Virus record (IMG/VR): IMGVR_UViG_3300050821_003786
Span: 1 to 53,771 of that record
DNA: 53,771 nt
From: a virus
Reading direction: 5' to 3' (one strand)
This document shows, piece after piece, positions 15,558 to 24,591 of this stretch (position 1 is the first letter of the stretch; the number at the start of each line of letters is the position of its first letter). The notes beneath the pieces were generated by a model that saw only the letters and a list, made by a program, of their open reading frames with translations, searched no databases and was not told the origin of the DNA. The position numbers were made by a program, and so were the translations under genes.

Positions 15558-15880
15558 CCCACTCAGCCACGCTGCTCGCCCTCGACGCGCTTGCCGTGTT
15601 CCGGCTGACCAGGCTCGTCGTTGCTGACAGCATCACCGCCAACCTCCGCATCCGTGCCAGCGGCGTCCGGCCGACCAGCGACCGGCACCTGACCGGCGAG
15701 AAGATGATCATGGTCGCGCGCCCCAGGCTCGCCGAGTTCCTCGGCTGCCCATGGTGCGTCAGCCCATGGCTGGCGGCCGCTGTCGTGGCCTGTCAGGCGC
15801 TGGCACCCCACGTGTGGCTGTACGCCGCCGCCGTGCTGGCGTTCTCGGCGGTTGCCGGGCTGCTCGCGGAGCACTCCTAG
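15554..15880 (+). CDS. DUF1360-like membrane protein
   Basis: A 108-residue protein with a GTG start overlapping the upstream stop. It has the CPWCVSPWLAA motif typical of DUF1360 proteins and two C-terminal hydrophobic segments (WLAAAVVACQALAPHVWLYA and AAVLAFSAVAGLLA). DUF1360 genes are known from bacteria and phages with unclear function. Its place in front of the portal is away from the lysis region, so a holin role is unlikely but not excluded. Confidence 0.65.
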   Translation: MTHSATLLALDALAVFRLTRLVVADSITANLRIRASGVRPTSDRHLTGEKMIMVARPRLAEFLGCPWCVSPWLAAAVVACQALAPHVWLYAAAVLAFSAVAGLLAEHS

Positions 15881-15883
15881 CCG

Positions 15884-18442
15884 ATGGCCACGGTGACGCG
15901 CGGCGGCTGGTTTCGCCGGAACCACAAGGCGATCACCGCCTCAGGCACTCGCATCGAGTTCGTTGGTCATGGGCGCGGGCTGACCGCGGCCGCGAACCGG
16001 CTCGACATCTCCGACCGCAAGGAAGCCGCGCGTCAGATGCGGCTGCGTCAGGGCTGGCAGTTCAACGCGTGGGCGTACCGCGACTCGATCGGCGAGCTTC
16101 GCTACGCACTGAACTTCCTCGCGAACTGTGCCGCGCGCATGAAGATCTTCCCGGCCGTCTACCCGCAGGGCGGCGAAACCGACAACCCCGTCCCGCTCGC
16201 CGAGCTCGACGAGCAGGTTCCGGCCAGCGTGATCACCGCGTGCGCCGCAGCGATGCAGGCACTGGGGAACGGTCGCTGGGACATCTCGGACACGATGCGG
16301 CGCCTGTCGACGAACAAGAGCGTCGCCGGCGAGTGCTTTCTGCTCGGCGAAGAGGATCCGCTGACCGGCGATGACACCTGGTCGATCCGGTCGATCTCCG
16401 AGATCCTGATCAAGGACGACAAGTACTACCTGCGCGAAGTCCCGACCGACAGTCAGGGCGTTCTAGGCCAGCGGGAGCTTGACCCCGAGCTGTGCGTGAT
16501 CTCGCGGATCTGGACGCCGCACCCGCAGTACCGGATGTGGGCCGATTCGCCGATGCGAGCGATGCAGGACGACTGCGAGAGCCTGCTGATCCTCCGCCGC
16601 ATGATTCGCGCCGCGGGCCGGTCAAGGTTGGCGGGCGCTGGGATCCTCGGGATTCCGGAGGGCCTCGAGATCAAGATGCCGGACAACGACAACGGCGACC
16701 CTGAAGCCGACCCGTTCCTCGGCCTGCTCACCGAGGCGATGATGACCCCGCTCGACAACGAGGGCGCCGCCTCCGCCGTGGTGCCGATCGTGATCCGCGG
16801 TAAGGGCGAGCTGCTGAAGGAGATCACGCACATCACCCTCGGCCAGCAGTTCGCGAAGGAGGACGCTGACACGCGAGCCGAGCTGGTCGGCGTGATCGCG
16901 ACGACCCTCGATCTCCCGAAGGAGATCATCACCGGCATGATGGACGCGAACCACTGGACGGCCTGGCAGATCGATGACAGCACGTTCCGCCATCACGTCG
17001 AGCCGCACGTGATCCTGTGCTGCGACAGCCTCACCGGCGCGTTCCTGCGCCCGTTCCTCGAGGTCGAAAACGTCCCGGTCGAATGGGTGAAACGGCTGCT
17101 GCTCTGGTACGACCCGACGGAGCTCGTAACGCACCCGGACAGGGCGAAGGATGCGCAGACGGCGTATGACGCGATGGCGCTGTCCGGCGAGGCTTTGCGG
17201 AACGCGTACGGGTTCTCCGAGACGGACAAGCCAACGATCGAGGAGCTCGAGATGCGGCGCGTGATGGACATTCGCGCGCTGCCGCTGAACCTGCTGATGG
17301 AGTACGCGTCCCGGGCGGATCCGACGCTGATCGTTCCGCCGATGACCGGGCCGCCACAGTTGCCGGGGATCAAGCCCGGCGGCGGCGTCGATGTTGGCGC
17401 CGCACCACCGACCGCAGGCGCGCTCCCACCGGCCGGCGGAACGATCGCTGGTGAATCGCCGAAGCCGTCTGTGGACACGGCCGCCCCTGGGCCGCCGTCG
17501 GCGGATCGTCCCGAGCCGAAACCGCCCGCGATCATCGCCGCCGGCGCGGATCCGGCCGCGCGCTTGTCTCGCAAGCTCGCGGAGATTGACCGAGACTTAC
17601 GCGCTCGCCTGCAGATCGCCGCGAACGCCGCGATGTTGCGCCAGCTCGAGCGCGTCGGGAACCGGCTCAGGAGCAAGGTCGCGAAGGACGAGACGATGCG
17701 CACGAAGATCGCGCACCGCGCGAACGAGCGCGTCGCAGCGATTCTCGGCCCGGAGATCGTCACCGCCGCCGGCGTCAACGTCGACCAGCTGCTCGGCGAC
17801 GGATGGACGGGCTTGCAGGCGCAATTCATGCAATGGACGGAGACCGCGCAAAAGCAGGCGCTCAAGCTCGCGCTACGGCTCGGTGGCCTCGACGCGACCG
17901 ACGACGCGGCCCGGCAGGCGGAGCAGGCGATGGCCGAGGGTCGTGACAGGGCGTGGGAGGTGCTGTCAGGCGCGCTCACAGGCCTCTCAGAGCACTTGCT
18001 GTACAACCCGGACCCGAACACTGCCGCCGGCGACTGGGGTGATCTGAACCCGCAAACGCTCGTTCCCGCCGGCACGATCCGCGCTGCATTGGCGATCGCC
18101 GGCGGGACGGACACCTCAGCGGTCACCGTCGGCGAGCAGGGCGCGACCGCGCTGATGCAACCGGTCGGGCAGATCGGGACCGGCGCCACGATCGGCGGCC
18201 TGCTCACAAGTGCGGGCGGCGAGACGGACAGGTGGGAATGGAGTCACGCGTCGACCGCGCAGAATCCGTTCGAGCCGCACGAGGACTTGGACGGCGTCGA
18301 GTTCGACAGCTTCACCGACGACGTGCTCGCGAACACCGGAGATTGGCCGCCCGTCGAGTACTACCTACCCGGTGATCACAGCGGCTGCCTCTGTGACGCT
18401 GTGCCGCTCTGGAATTTTTCGGGTGCCTCTGCGGTAGAATGA
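15884..18442 (+). CDS. Portal protein fused to a MuF-like head morphogenesis domain
   Basis: An 852-residue protein. Residues about 1-480 match a phage portal: an N-terminal region around [20 protein letters not shown], a central stem and [18 protein letters not shown]. After a Pro/Ala-rich linker (about 490-560) a helical part leads to a C-terminal [15 protein letters not shown], the Cys-containing end typical of MuF/SPP1 gp7 proteins. Separate portal and MuF genes are common; here both appear in one chain. It forms the dodecameric DNA gate at one capsid vertex. Confidence 0.85.
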   Translation: MATVTRGGWFRRNHKAITASGTRIEFVGHGRGLTAAANRLDISDRKEAARQMRLRQGWQFNAWAYRDSIGELRYALNFLANCAARMKIFPAVYPQGGETDNPVPLAELDEQVPASVITACAAAMQALGNGRWDISDTMRRLSTNKSVAGECFLLGEEDPLTGDDTWSIRSISEILIKDDKYYLREVPTDSQGVLGQRELDPELCVISRIWTPHPQYRMWADSPMRAMQDDCESLLILRRMIRAAGRSRLAGAGILGIPEGLEIKMPDNDNGDPEADPFLGLLTEAMMTPLDNEGAASAVVPIVIRGKGELLKEITHITLGQQFAKEDADTRAELVGVIATTLDLPKEIITGMMDANHWTAWQIDDSTFRHHVEPHVILCCDSLTGAFLRPFLEVENVPVEWVKRLLLWYDPTELVTHPDRAKDAQTAYDAMALSGEALRNAYGFSETDKPTIEELEMRRVMDIRALPLNLLMEYASRADPTLIVPPMTGPPQLPGIKPGGGVDVGAAPPTAGALPPAGGTIAGESPKPSVDTAAPGPPSADRPEPKPPAIIAAGADPAARLSRKLAEIDRDLRARLQIAANAAMLRQLERVGNRLRSKVAKDETMRTKIAHRANERVAAILGPEIVTAAGVNVDQLLGDGWTGLQAQFMQWTETAQKQALKLALRLGGLDATDDAARQAEQAMAEGRDRAWEVLSGALTGLSEHLLYNPDPNTAAGDWGDLNPQTLVPAGTIRAALAIAGGTDTSAVTVGEQGATALMQPVGQIGTGATIGGLLTSAGGETDRWEWSHASTAQNPFEPHEDLDGVEFDSFTDDVLANTGDWPPVEYYLPGDHSGCLCDAVPLWNFSGASAVE
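18430..18440 (+). promoter_or_regulatory. Possible -10 element before HNH gene
   Basis: GCGGTAGAATGAG at the very end of the portal gene contains TAGAAT, which fits an actinobacterial TAnnnT -10 box; GCGGTAGAGTGAC at 14331 is similar. No -35 box is visible. It could give the HNH gene its own transcript. Confidence 0.25.
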
Positions 18443-18446
18443 GCGG

Positions 18447-19010
18447 ATGCAAACACGCCCATGTTGGAAGTGCTCAGCGCCGGTTCCCATCAAGCCGAAG
18501 CAGCGCGGTCGCGTCGCCTGCGAGAACTGCCGGTGGCGGCAAAAGGGTCGAGCGCGCGTCGAGTGCGTCTGTCGGGAGTGCGGTCGCCGCTATCGCACGG
18601 CCTCGGGAGCGACGATCTGCGGCTCCTGCCGACACCGAGCCGACAAGCATCCGTGCGCGATGTGCGGCGAGCCGTGTGACAAGCGGGCGACGGTCTGCCT
18701 CTCATGTGCGCCCGAGCACCACATCAAGGGACGCGAGCTGGGCCCAGGGCGCTACGTCAATCGCGGGTACGCGTTCGTGCGCGTGCCGGGCGATCCCCGT
18801 GGTCTGTATCGGCGCGAGCACATCATCGTCATGGAGCGCCACTTGGGGCGGTATTTGCTACCCGGCGAGACGGTGCATCACAAGAACGGAATCAAGGACG
18901 ACAACCGTCTCGAAAACCTAGAGCTGTGGGTCAAATCGCAGCCAGCAGGACAACGCGTCGAGGATCTTCTCGCCTGGGCGCGCGAGATCATCGAACGCTA
19001 CGGCCCATAG
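18447..19010 (+). CDS. Free-standing HNH homing-type endonuclease
   Basis: A 187-residue protein with three Cys-pair clusters (CWKC..CENC, CREC..CGSC, CAMC..CLSC) followed by an HNH nuclease core, [20 protein letters not shown], near residues 145-165. Such genes insert between phage structural genes and cut alleles lacking them. It interrupts the usual portal-protease order, and its codon third positions look less GC-rich than those of the portal gene, which fits later acquisition. The start lies four bases after the portal stop. Confidence 0.85.
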   Translation: MQTRPCWKCSAPVPIKPKQRGRVACENCRWRQKGRARVECVCRECGRRYRTASGATICGSCRHRADKHPCAMCGEPCDKRATVCLSCAPEHHIKGRELGPGRYVNRGYAFVRVPGDPRGLYRREHIIVMERHLGRYLLPGETVHHKNGIKDDNRLENLELWVKSQPAGQRVEDLLAWAREIIERYGP

Positions 19011-19019
19011 GAGGTCGAC

Positions 19020-21296
19020 ATGCCGCGACTGCAGAACGCCGTTAGCCGCACCGAGTTGATCGCCAGTCACACGTACGGGCGCGATGCGTTCGCGTCGTAC
19101 CCGTGGGATCAGTGCATCCAGGATCAGCTCGACAAAGGCGAGTCCCAGGAATCGGCCGAGAAGATTTGTGGGTCAATCAAGGCGCAGAACGCGAACGCGG
19201 CCGCCGCCGACGCGTACGCCAGCGTTGTTCCGCCGGCGCCCGCTGCCGCGAGCCCGGACGAGGCTGACGCCGCTGTGACCGACTGCATTGCTGCGATCAA
19301 AGCGGCGGTGGATAAGGCGATCGAGGCGCAGAAAGCCGATCCGGACACGGACGATCCGAAGGACGAGAAGGTAATGACCGGTCTCACTGCGCTGTCCGAG
19401 CAGGTTGCCGCGCTGGTTGGCGACCAGGCCGCGGACGCCGGCGAACCGGAGCCCGCTGCGAAGGCGCCGGTTACGGCTGCGGGGACGGTTCCGGCGCAGC
19501 CGGTGGCGACGAAGGGCGGCACGACACCGGACGCGAACCCGGTCGACGAGCAGGGGAACGTCGACAACGGCGTGATCTGCGCGAACCCGGACTGCGGGCA
19601 CCTGGCGTCAGCGCATGCGAACACCGATCAGGGTGACAACACGGGCGCCTGCTCGATGCTGAACTGCTCGTGCGAGGGAATGAACGTCGATTCGGACCCG
19701 AACAACGACGCCGACGACGATGCTGATGGCGACGGGATCGCCGACAACAGCGGCGTGACGCCGGCTGCGGACAAGCTTGCGAGCTCGCCGGTGAACGCTG
19801 TCCCGGACGCGCCGGTGCCTCCCGGTCCGCCCGCGCAGGACCCACAGTCGACGTTGAATGCGCCGCCAGAGGTTCCGGGCGGCGAGAACATGGGTCCGGC
19901 GTTCACGATCCCGGTGCTGATCATCGAGGGGCAGCCGACCGGTGACGGCCGGCAAATCGCTCCCGGCGCGCTGACGTGGCGCACACCACCGCTGCCGCTG
20001 ATGGGCTTGGCGACCGAGACGCACGATCCGGAGGGGTTCGACCAGAACGATCCGGCAGTCTTGTGTGGCCGGATCGACTCGCTGACCCGCGCTGACGGGG
20101 AGGGTGGCACGCAGATCATCTCTGCGCAGGGGTTCTTTCTCGCGAACGATGACGGCCAGTACTTCGCGGATCTCGTCGAGGGCATGGGCCGCGTCGGCGT
20201 ATCTGGCGATGTCGCGGCGAACGCGACGGAGATCGAGGTCGGCGACGTCGACGAGATGGGCTTCCCGATCGAGATGTCCGAGAAGCTGACCGAGGGCGTC
20301 GTGATGGGCGCCACGATCGTGCCGTTCCCAGCGTTCGAGGGCGCGTACATCGTGCTCGGCGACGGAACCGAGCAGCCCGACGCGCACGCGATCCCGCAGA
20401 CCGCCGACAGCCCGACGGTGCCGGACAAGCCGCCCGCTGCGGTCACGGCTGGCGGTCAGCTGGTGCACCTGATGACCTACGAGGCGTGCGAGCCGTGCGA
20501 CCAGGGGCTGGACGTGATCGCAGCGTCCGGTGCTGGACCGGTCGCACCCCCGAAGGCATGGTTTGAGGATCCGAACTTCGATCCGGACGACGGGCGAATG
20601 GTCGAGATCTTCGACCGGCGCGGACGGCGGGTGATCGGCGGCAAGTTCGCATGCCCGCTGACGATCACTGACGAGGGCCGCGTGTTCGGGCACATCGCCC
20701 CGTGGGGCGTCTGCCACACCGGCACCAGCGGCCAGTGCATCTTGGCGCCCCGCTCGAGCACCGGGTACGCGCACTATCGCCGCGGCCAGCACTTGGTGAC
20801 CGCGGAGGGCGACACGATCCGCGTCGGCGTGATCACCTGCGACGCAGGACACGCCCCGATCCGCGGAATCTCAGCGTCGCAAGCGATGGCGCACTACGAC
20901 AACACGGCTGTCGCGGTCGCGGACGTGAACATCGGCGAGGACGAGCACGGCATTTGGGTCGCCGGCGCAATGCGCCCCGACGTGACCGAATCACAGGTCC
21001 GGAAGCTGCGCGCCTCCTCAATCAGCGGTGATTGGCGGCAGCTCGGCGGCTCGCTCGAGCTCGTCGCCGCGCTCGCGGTGAACCAGCCCGGGTTCCCGAT
21101 CGTTCCCACGCAGGCCGTGCTCGCGGCCGGCGAGCAGGCCCTGGTCGCCGTCGGGACGTCGGTGATGGACCGCCTGAAGCATCCGCCTGTCGCCGAGGTC
21201 GCGGAGGGCGACGCGGTGCTGCGTGCCGCGCTCGCGCCGCTGCTCGGCGATGCAAAGACTCGTGCGCGAGACCGCCTGGCTGTCCTTAGAGACTGA
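19020..21296 (+). CDS. Capsid maturation protease with long acidic N-terminal region
   Basis: A 758-residue protein with TAGGAGGT before ATG 19020. Residues about 295-455 carry the prohead-protease-type core, ending in GVVMGATIVPFPAFEGAY; which residues are catalytic is not certain. N-terminal to this lie a Cys/His cluster (CANPDCGHLASAHA and CSMLNCSC) and an acidic repeat DSDPNNDADDDADGDG that looks like a calcium-binding loop. The C-terminal 300 residues (GQCILAPRSSTGYAHYRRGQ) resemble a domain attached to such proteases in actinophages. It should process capsid and scaffold during head maturation. Confidence 0.7.
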   Translation: MPRLQNAVSRTELIASHTYGRDAFASYPWDQCIQDQLDKGESQESAEKICGSIKAQNANAAAADAYASVVPPAPAAASPDEADAAVTDCIAAIKAAVDKAIEAQKADPDTDDPKDEKVMTGLTALSEQVAALVGDQAADAGEPEPAAKAPVTAAGTVPAQPVATKGGTTPDANPVDEQGNVDNGVICANPDCGHLASAHANTDQGDNTGACSMLNCSCEGMNVDSDPNNDADDDADGDGIADNSGVTPAADKLASSPVNAVPDAPVPPGPPAQDPQSTLNAPPEVPGGENMGPAFTIPVLIIEGQPTGDGRQIAPGALTWRTPPLPLMGLATETHDPEGFDQNDPAVLCGRIDSLTRADGEGGTQIISAQGFFLANDDGQYFADLVEGMGRVGVSGDVAANATEIEVGDVDEMGFPIEMSEKLTEGVVMGATIVPFPAFEGAYIVLGDGTEQPDAHAIPQTADSPTVPDKPPAAVTAGGQLVHLMTYEACEPCDQGLDVIAASGAGPVAPPKAWFEDPNFDPDDGRMVEIFDRRGRRVIGGKFACPLTITDEGRVFGHIAPWGVCHTGTSGQCILAPRSSTGYAHYRRGQHLVTAEGDTIRVGVITCDAGHAPIRGISASQAMAHYDNTAVAVADVNIGEDEHGIWVAGAMRPDVTESQVRKLRASSISGDWRQLGGSLELVAALAVNQPGFPIVPTQAVLAAGEQALVAVGTSVMDRLKHPPVAEVAEGDAVLRAALAPLLGDAKTRARDRLAVLRD

Positions 21297-21443
21297 CGGT
21301 CGAGCTGACGGTCAGAGTTCCGTCCGCGACCGTGATATTCTTCCGGTGTCTCGCATGGCGAGGCTCCCGACGCACCGGACCATGGGTCTCAGGGCGTCAC
21401 AGCAACTCAACGTTTCCCGAGTTCCCAAGGAGCCCTTGCCGCT
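21297..21443 (+). other. Leader region of the major capsid gene
   Basis: This gap of 147 bases precedes the most strongly expressed gene of the phage. It contains a tandem repeat CTGACGGTC (21293-21301 and 21305-21313), a nested hairpin in which TCCGGTG (21342-21348) pairs with CACCGGA (21373-21379) around an inner CTCGC-ATG-GCGAG stem, and an AAGGAG ribosome binding site. A -10-like TATTCT lies near 21336 but no -35 box is clear. It probably acts as a structured mRNA leader or promoter region. Confidence 0.45.
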
Positions 21444-23189
21444 ATGGATGAGATCCGCGAGCTACTGCAGAACCTGAACCAGCTGTCCGCCGAGGATCTT
21501 GAGCGTCTCCGCGGCCTGATCGTCGCCCAGTTCGACGCTGTCGACAAGGAGCCGACGACCCCTGAGAACGTCGCGCTGCTAAACGAGCTCGCCGACGCTG
21601 GCGAAGCGGTCCAGGCCGAAGGCAGTGAGCGTGAGGCGGCGCAAGCGCAGGCGGAGGCCGACAAGGAGGCCGCTCGCCAGCGGATCGCCGCGATCAGCGG
21701 CAACGGCGACGAAGAGCCCGAGGCTGAGGCCGAGACGGCCGAGGAGGCTGAGGCTGAAGCCGAGACTGCTGAGGAGCCCGCAGCTGAGGCCGAGACGGCC
21801 GAAGAGGCTGCCGAACCGGTCACCGCGACCGGCGGTCGCGTCCGCAAGCTTGCCGCCAGGCAGCCGAAGCCGAAGGGCAGCCCGGAGACCGGCGAGGACA
21901 CGCAACGCACGGCGCTCGTCGCGTCCGGTGAGGCGCGTGGATTCCCTGCCGGCACGGAGCTCGACAAGGAGAAGCTCGCGTACTCGATGTCAGCAGCCTT
22001 GGAGGCTCGGCGCGGCCAGCAGCCCGCCGGCCCGCGCGGCAGCCGTGGCCGGGACGTGATCATCGCTTCCGCGTCATGGGCGGACCAGTATCCGGAGGAG
22101 CGCAGGCTGCGCAACCAGGACTGGTTGCACAACGAGCGCGTGTTCCGTCAGACGAGCCGTGAAGCGCTGACCGCGACCGGCGGGATTTGCGCGCCGGTGA
22201 ACGTCGACTGGTCGATCAACATGATCGCCGATAGCGCCCGCCCGTTGCAGGGCGCGTTCCCCGCGAATCAGGTGTCTCGTGGTGGTCTGATCTACCGTCC
22301 CGACCTCGATTTCAGCGTCGCGGACGGCGCGATCGGCATTTGGACGGAGGCAACAGACGCGAGCCCGGCCGGCGCGACGAAGCCGATCTACACGGTCTCC
22401 TGCCCATCGACCGACACCGTGTACGTCGAAGCGGTCACCTCGCGGCTCGGGTTCGGGAACATGCAGTCCCGATTCGACCCGGAGACCGTCGCCGCGAACA
22501 CCGAAGCGGCGCTCGCCGCCTATGCGCGGACGGCGGACAACAACCTGCTGAACCTGCTCGCCACCGCGTGCACGCAAGGCGTCACGACCGCACCGTCAAC
22601 GAAGCTCGGCGCCACCCGCGACTTGGGGATGGCGATCATCCAAGCGGTCGCCGCGTTCCGCAACCTGCACCGCGCCTACGAGGGCGTGACGCTCCGGGCG
22701 GTGTTCCCGACCTGGGTGAAGGATCTCCTCCGGATCGATCTGCTCCGCGAGACCGCGCACCAGCAGGGGAACGACTGGAATTCGCTGTCGGTCACCGACG
22801 AGCAGATCGTGAGCCTACTCGAGGACTGGGGCGTATCCCCGATCTTCCACCTCGACGGCCAGTCCACCTCCGCCCCGGGCCTGGGCAGCGCGGTGAACCA
22901 GTACTTCACCTCGCAGTCCGGCTCCGCCGCGATCGAGACATTCCCGACCGAATGCGTCTGGTACCTGTACTACGAGGGCGCGGTCCAGTATTTGGACGGC
23001 GGCCGGCTCGACCTCGGGATCGTCCGAGACAGCCTGCTTGACGCCACGAACGATTACGAGTGCTTCGTCGAAGTGTTCGAGACGCTCGCGTTCCGAGGAT
23101 TCGGCGGCGGCGCGATCCAGTTCGTCAGCGCGCTGTGCGCGAACGGCGGATCGGCTGGCACGATCAGCACCACCGGCGTCTGCGCGTAA
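21444..23189 (+). CDS. Major capsid protein (HK97 fold) with N-terminal scaffold domain
   Basis: A 581-residue protein. Residues 1-140 form a charged helical scaffold (delta) domain with a three-fold Glu/Ala repeat (EAEAETAEEA type). After a basic linker the HK97-type core starts near residue 210 and shows GGICAPVNVDWSI, the E-loop and P-domain region, and YECFVEVFETLAFRGFGGGA near the end. The scaffold domain is expected to be removed by the protease upstream. AAGGAG precedes ATG 21444. Confidence 0.88.
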   Translation: MDEIRELLQNLNQLSAEDLERLRGLIVAQFDAVDKEPTTPENVALLNELADAGEAVQAEGSEREAAQAQAEADKEAARQRIAAISGNGDEEPEAEAETAEEAEAEAETAEEPAAEAETAEEAAEPVTATGGRVRKLAARQPKPKGSPETGEDTQRTALVASGEARGFPAGTELDKEKLAYSMSAALEARRGQQPAGPRGSRGRDVIIASASWADQYPEERRLRNQDWLHNERVFRQTSREALTATGGICAPVNVDWSINMIADSARPLQGAFPANQVSRGGLIYRPDLDFSVADGAIGIWTEATDASPAGATKPIYTVSCPSTDTVYVEAVTSRLGFGNMQSRFDPETVAANTEAALAAYARTADNNLLNLLATACTQGVTTAPSTKLGATRDLGMAIIQAVAAFRNLHRAYEGVTLRAVFPTWVKDLLRIDLLRETAHQQGNDWNSLSVTDEQIVSLLEDWGVSPIFHLDGQSTSAPGLGSAVNQYFTSQSGSAAIETFPTECVWYLYYEGAVQYLDGGRLDLGIVRDSLLDATNDYECFVEVFETLAFRGFGGGAIQFVSALCANGGSAGTISTTGVCA

Positions 23190-23228
23190 CCGGCGGATGC
23201 GCGCACCATCACAGGGTGAGGACAGTCG

Positions 23229-24536
23229 GTGACCTACGTTTTCGGTCCTCCGGTTGTCGTTCCGGCGATCCCGCCGCAGCCGCCGCAGCTGACGCTGATC
23301 GGCGCGAGCGTGAAGCCGGACAACACGACCGACCCGGCATCCTCAACCGCTGACACGTCCGGTCTGGATGCGGCGCTGCGGCAGGAGTTGTCGCAGCGCG
23401 AAGGGCCGATGTGGATCCGCGGGTTCACGTACGCGCCAGAGAACCATTACGCGGTCGAGAACCGCGACCCGCAGGACTTCACCAGCGTCGACCTCCCAGC
23501 ACTACCGGCACCGTCCGGATTGCAGCTGTCGCAGGGCACGGGCGGCACGTTGGCGGACGGCACCTACAAGTACGAGGTGACCGCAGTCAACGCGAACGGG
23601 GAGACGACACCAGGCACCGCCGTGTCGATCACCGTGTCCGCCGGCGGCGGGACAGCATCCGTGATCGGCTCGTTCGATCCGGTCGAGGACGGCGACACGT
23701 ACAAGGTGTACGGGCGCATCTCAGGCTCTTTGGGGCTGATCGCGACCGTCGGCCCGTTCGACCCCGACAACCCCCCGTCATTCACGGACACAGGCTCGGT
23801 GTCACCCGGTGCGACGCCGCCGGTGTCGAACACGACCGGCGGTGTAGGCCCGTACACGAATCTGCCGACAGTGCAAGTGCAGCCGTGGATCATCGTTGCC
23901 GCCGACTTCTGCTCAACGTTCGGGTTCGAAGCCCGCGACTTCAAAGGCCGCGCGCTGCGGCTGCTCGAGAACGCGCAATATCAGGCTGTTGAGCGCGAGT
24001 TCTGGACCGGCGCGCTCGCACAGGCGAAGGGGTACCCGAACAACTATCTGACTTCCTCGAGCGCGGTGGACCTGACACCGGGCTCCGGGGCGCCAAGCGT
24101 CGCGCGCGGCCAACAGATCCTGCAGGACTACTTGGCAACGCAGGGGTTCGGCGGGCAGGGCATGATCCACTGCCAGCCGCAGACCGCCCCGAACCTGCTG
24201 AACGCACGCCGGGTCGGGAACCTGCTGCTCGACGTGTTCGACAACATCATCGTCCCCGGCGTCGGCTATCCGGGAACCGCGGCAAGCATCGGCACGCCAT
24301 CCGCGACGACTGCGGTGATGTTCGCGACCGATCTCGTATGCACCCGCGTTGAGGGGCAGGGCCGCGTAAGCCTCGTCGATCCGGACGGTCACGTGTACCC
24401 CGACTCGTTCGCTGAGGCCGTGGACCGTGGCGAGGCCGGGTTCCCGAACCGCGTCACGTTCCGCGCAGAGAAATACGGGTGCGCGTACTGGGACGGGGCG
24501 ATCCAAGCCGGCGTGCGAGTGACCCTCGCAACCTGA
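23229..24536 (+). CDS. Head protein with inserted Ig/FN3-like domain
   Basis: A 435-residue protein with a GTG start. Residues about 90-190 are an Ig/FN3-like sandwich (GTLADGTYKYEVTAVNANGE, then VYGRISGSLGLI). The remaining C-terminal half (FEARDFKGRALRLLENAQYQ, then GMIHCQPQTAPNLLNA and IIVPGVGYPG) matches a head protein type I associate with actinophages and place next to the major capsid gene. It could be a second capsid subunit or a decoration protein. The Ig-like part has a close relative inside the next gene. Confidence 0.6.
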   Translation: MTYVFGPPVVVPAIPPQPPQLTLIGASVKPDNTTDPASSTADTSGLDAALRQELSQREGPMWIRGFTYAPENHYAVENRDPQDFTSVDLPALPAPSGLQLSQGTGGTLADGTYKYEVTAVNANGETTPGTAVSITVSAGGGTASVIGSFDPVEDGDTYKVYGRISGSLGLIATVGPFDPDNPPSFTDTGSVSPGATPPVSNTTGGVGPYTNLPTVQVQPWIIVAADFCSTFGFEARDFKGRALRLLENAQYQAVEREFWTGALAQAKGYPNNYLTSSSAVDLTPGSGAPSVARGQQILQDYLATQGFGGQGMIHCQPQTAPNLLNARRVGNLLLDVFDNIIVPGVGYPGTAASIGTPSATTAVMFATDLVCTRVEGQGRVSLVDPDGHVYPDSFAEAVDRGEAGFPNRVTFRAEKYGCAYWDGAIQAGVRVTLAT

Positions 24537-24591
24537 TCTTTCGACGCGATGCCAAGCACCTTGCTGATCCGATCCAACCAAAGGAGCCACC

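Noticed and set aside
16993-18207. 404-residue minus-strand frame opposite the portal
   Set aside because: Shadow of the portal-MuF gene, Ser/Ala/Arg-rich, no start signal.
19608-20852. 414-residue minus-strand frame opposite the capsid protease
   Set aside because: Shadow frame; Arg/His/Val-rich composition and no motif.
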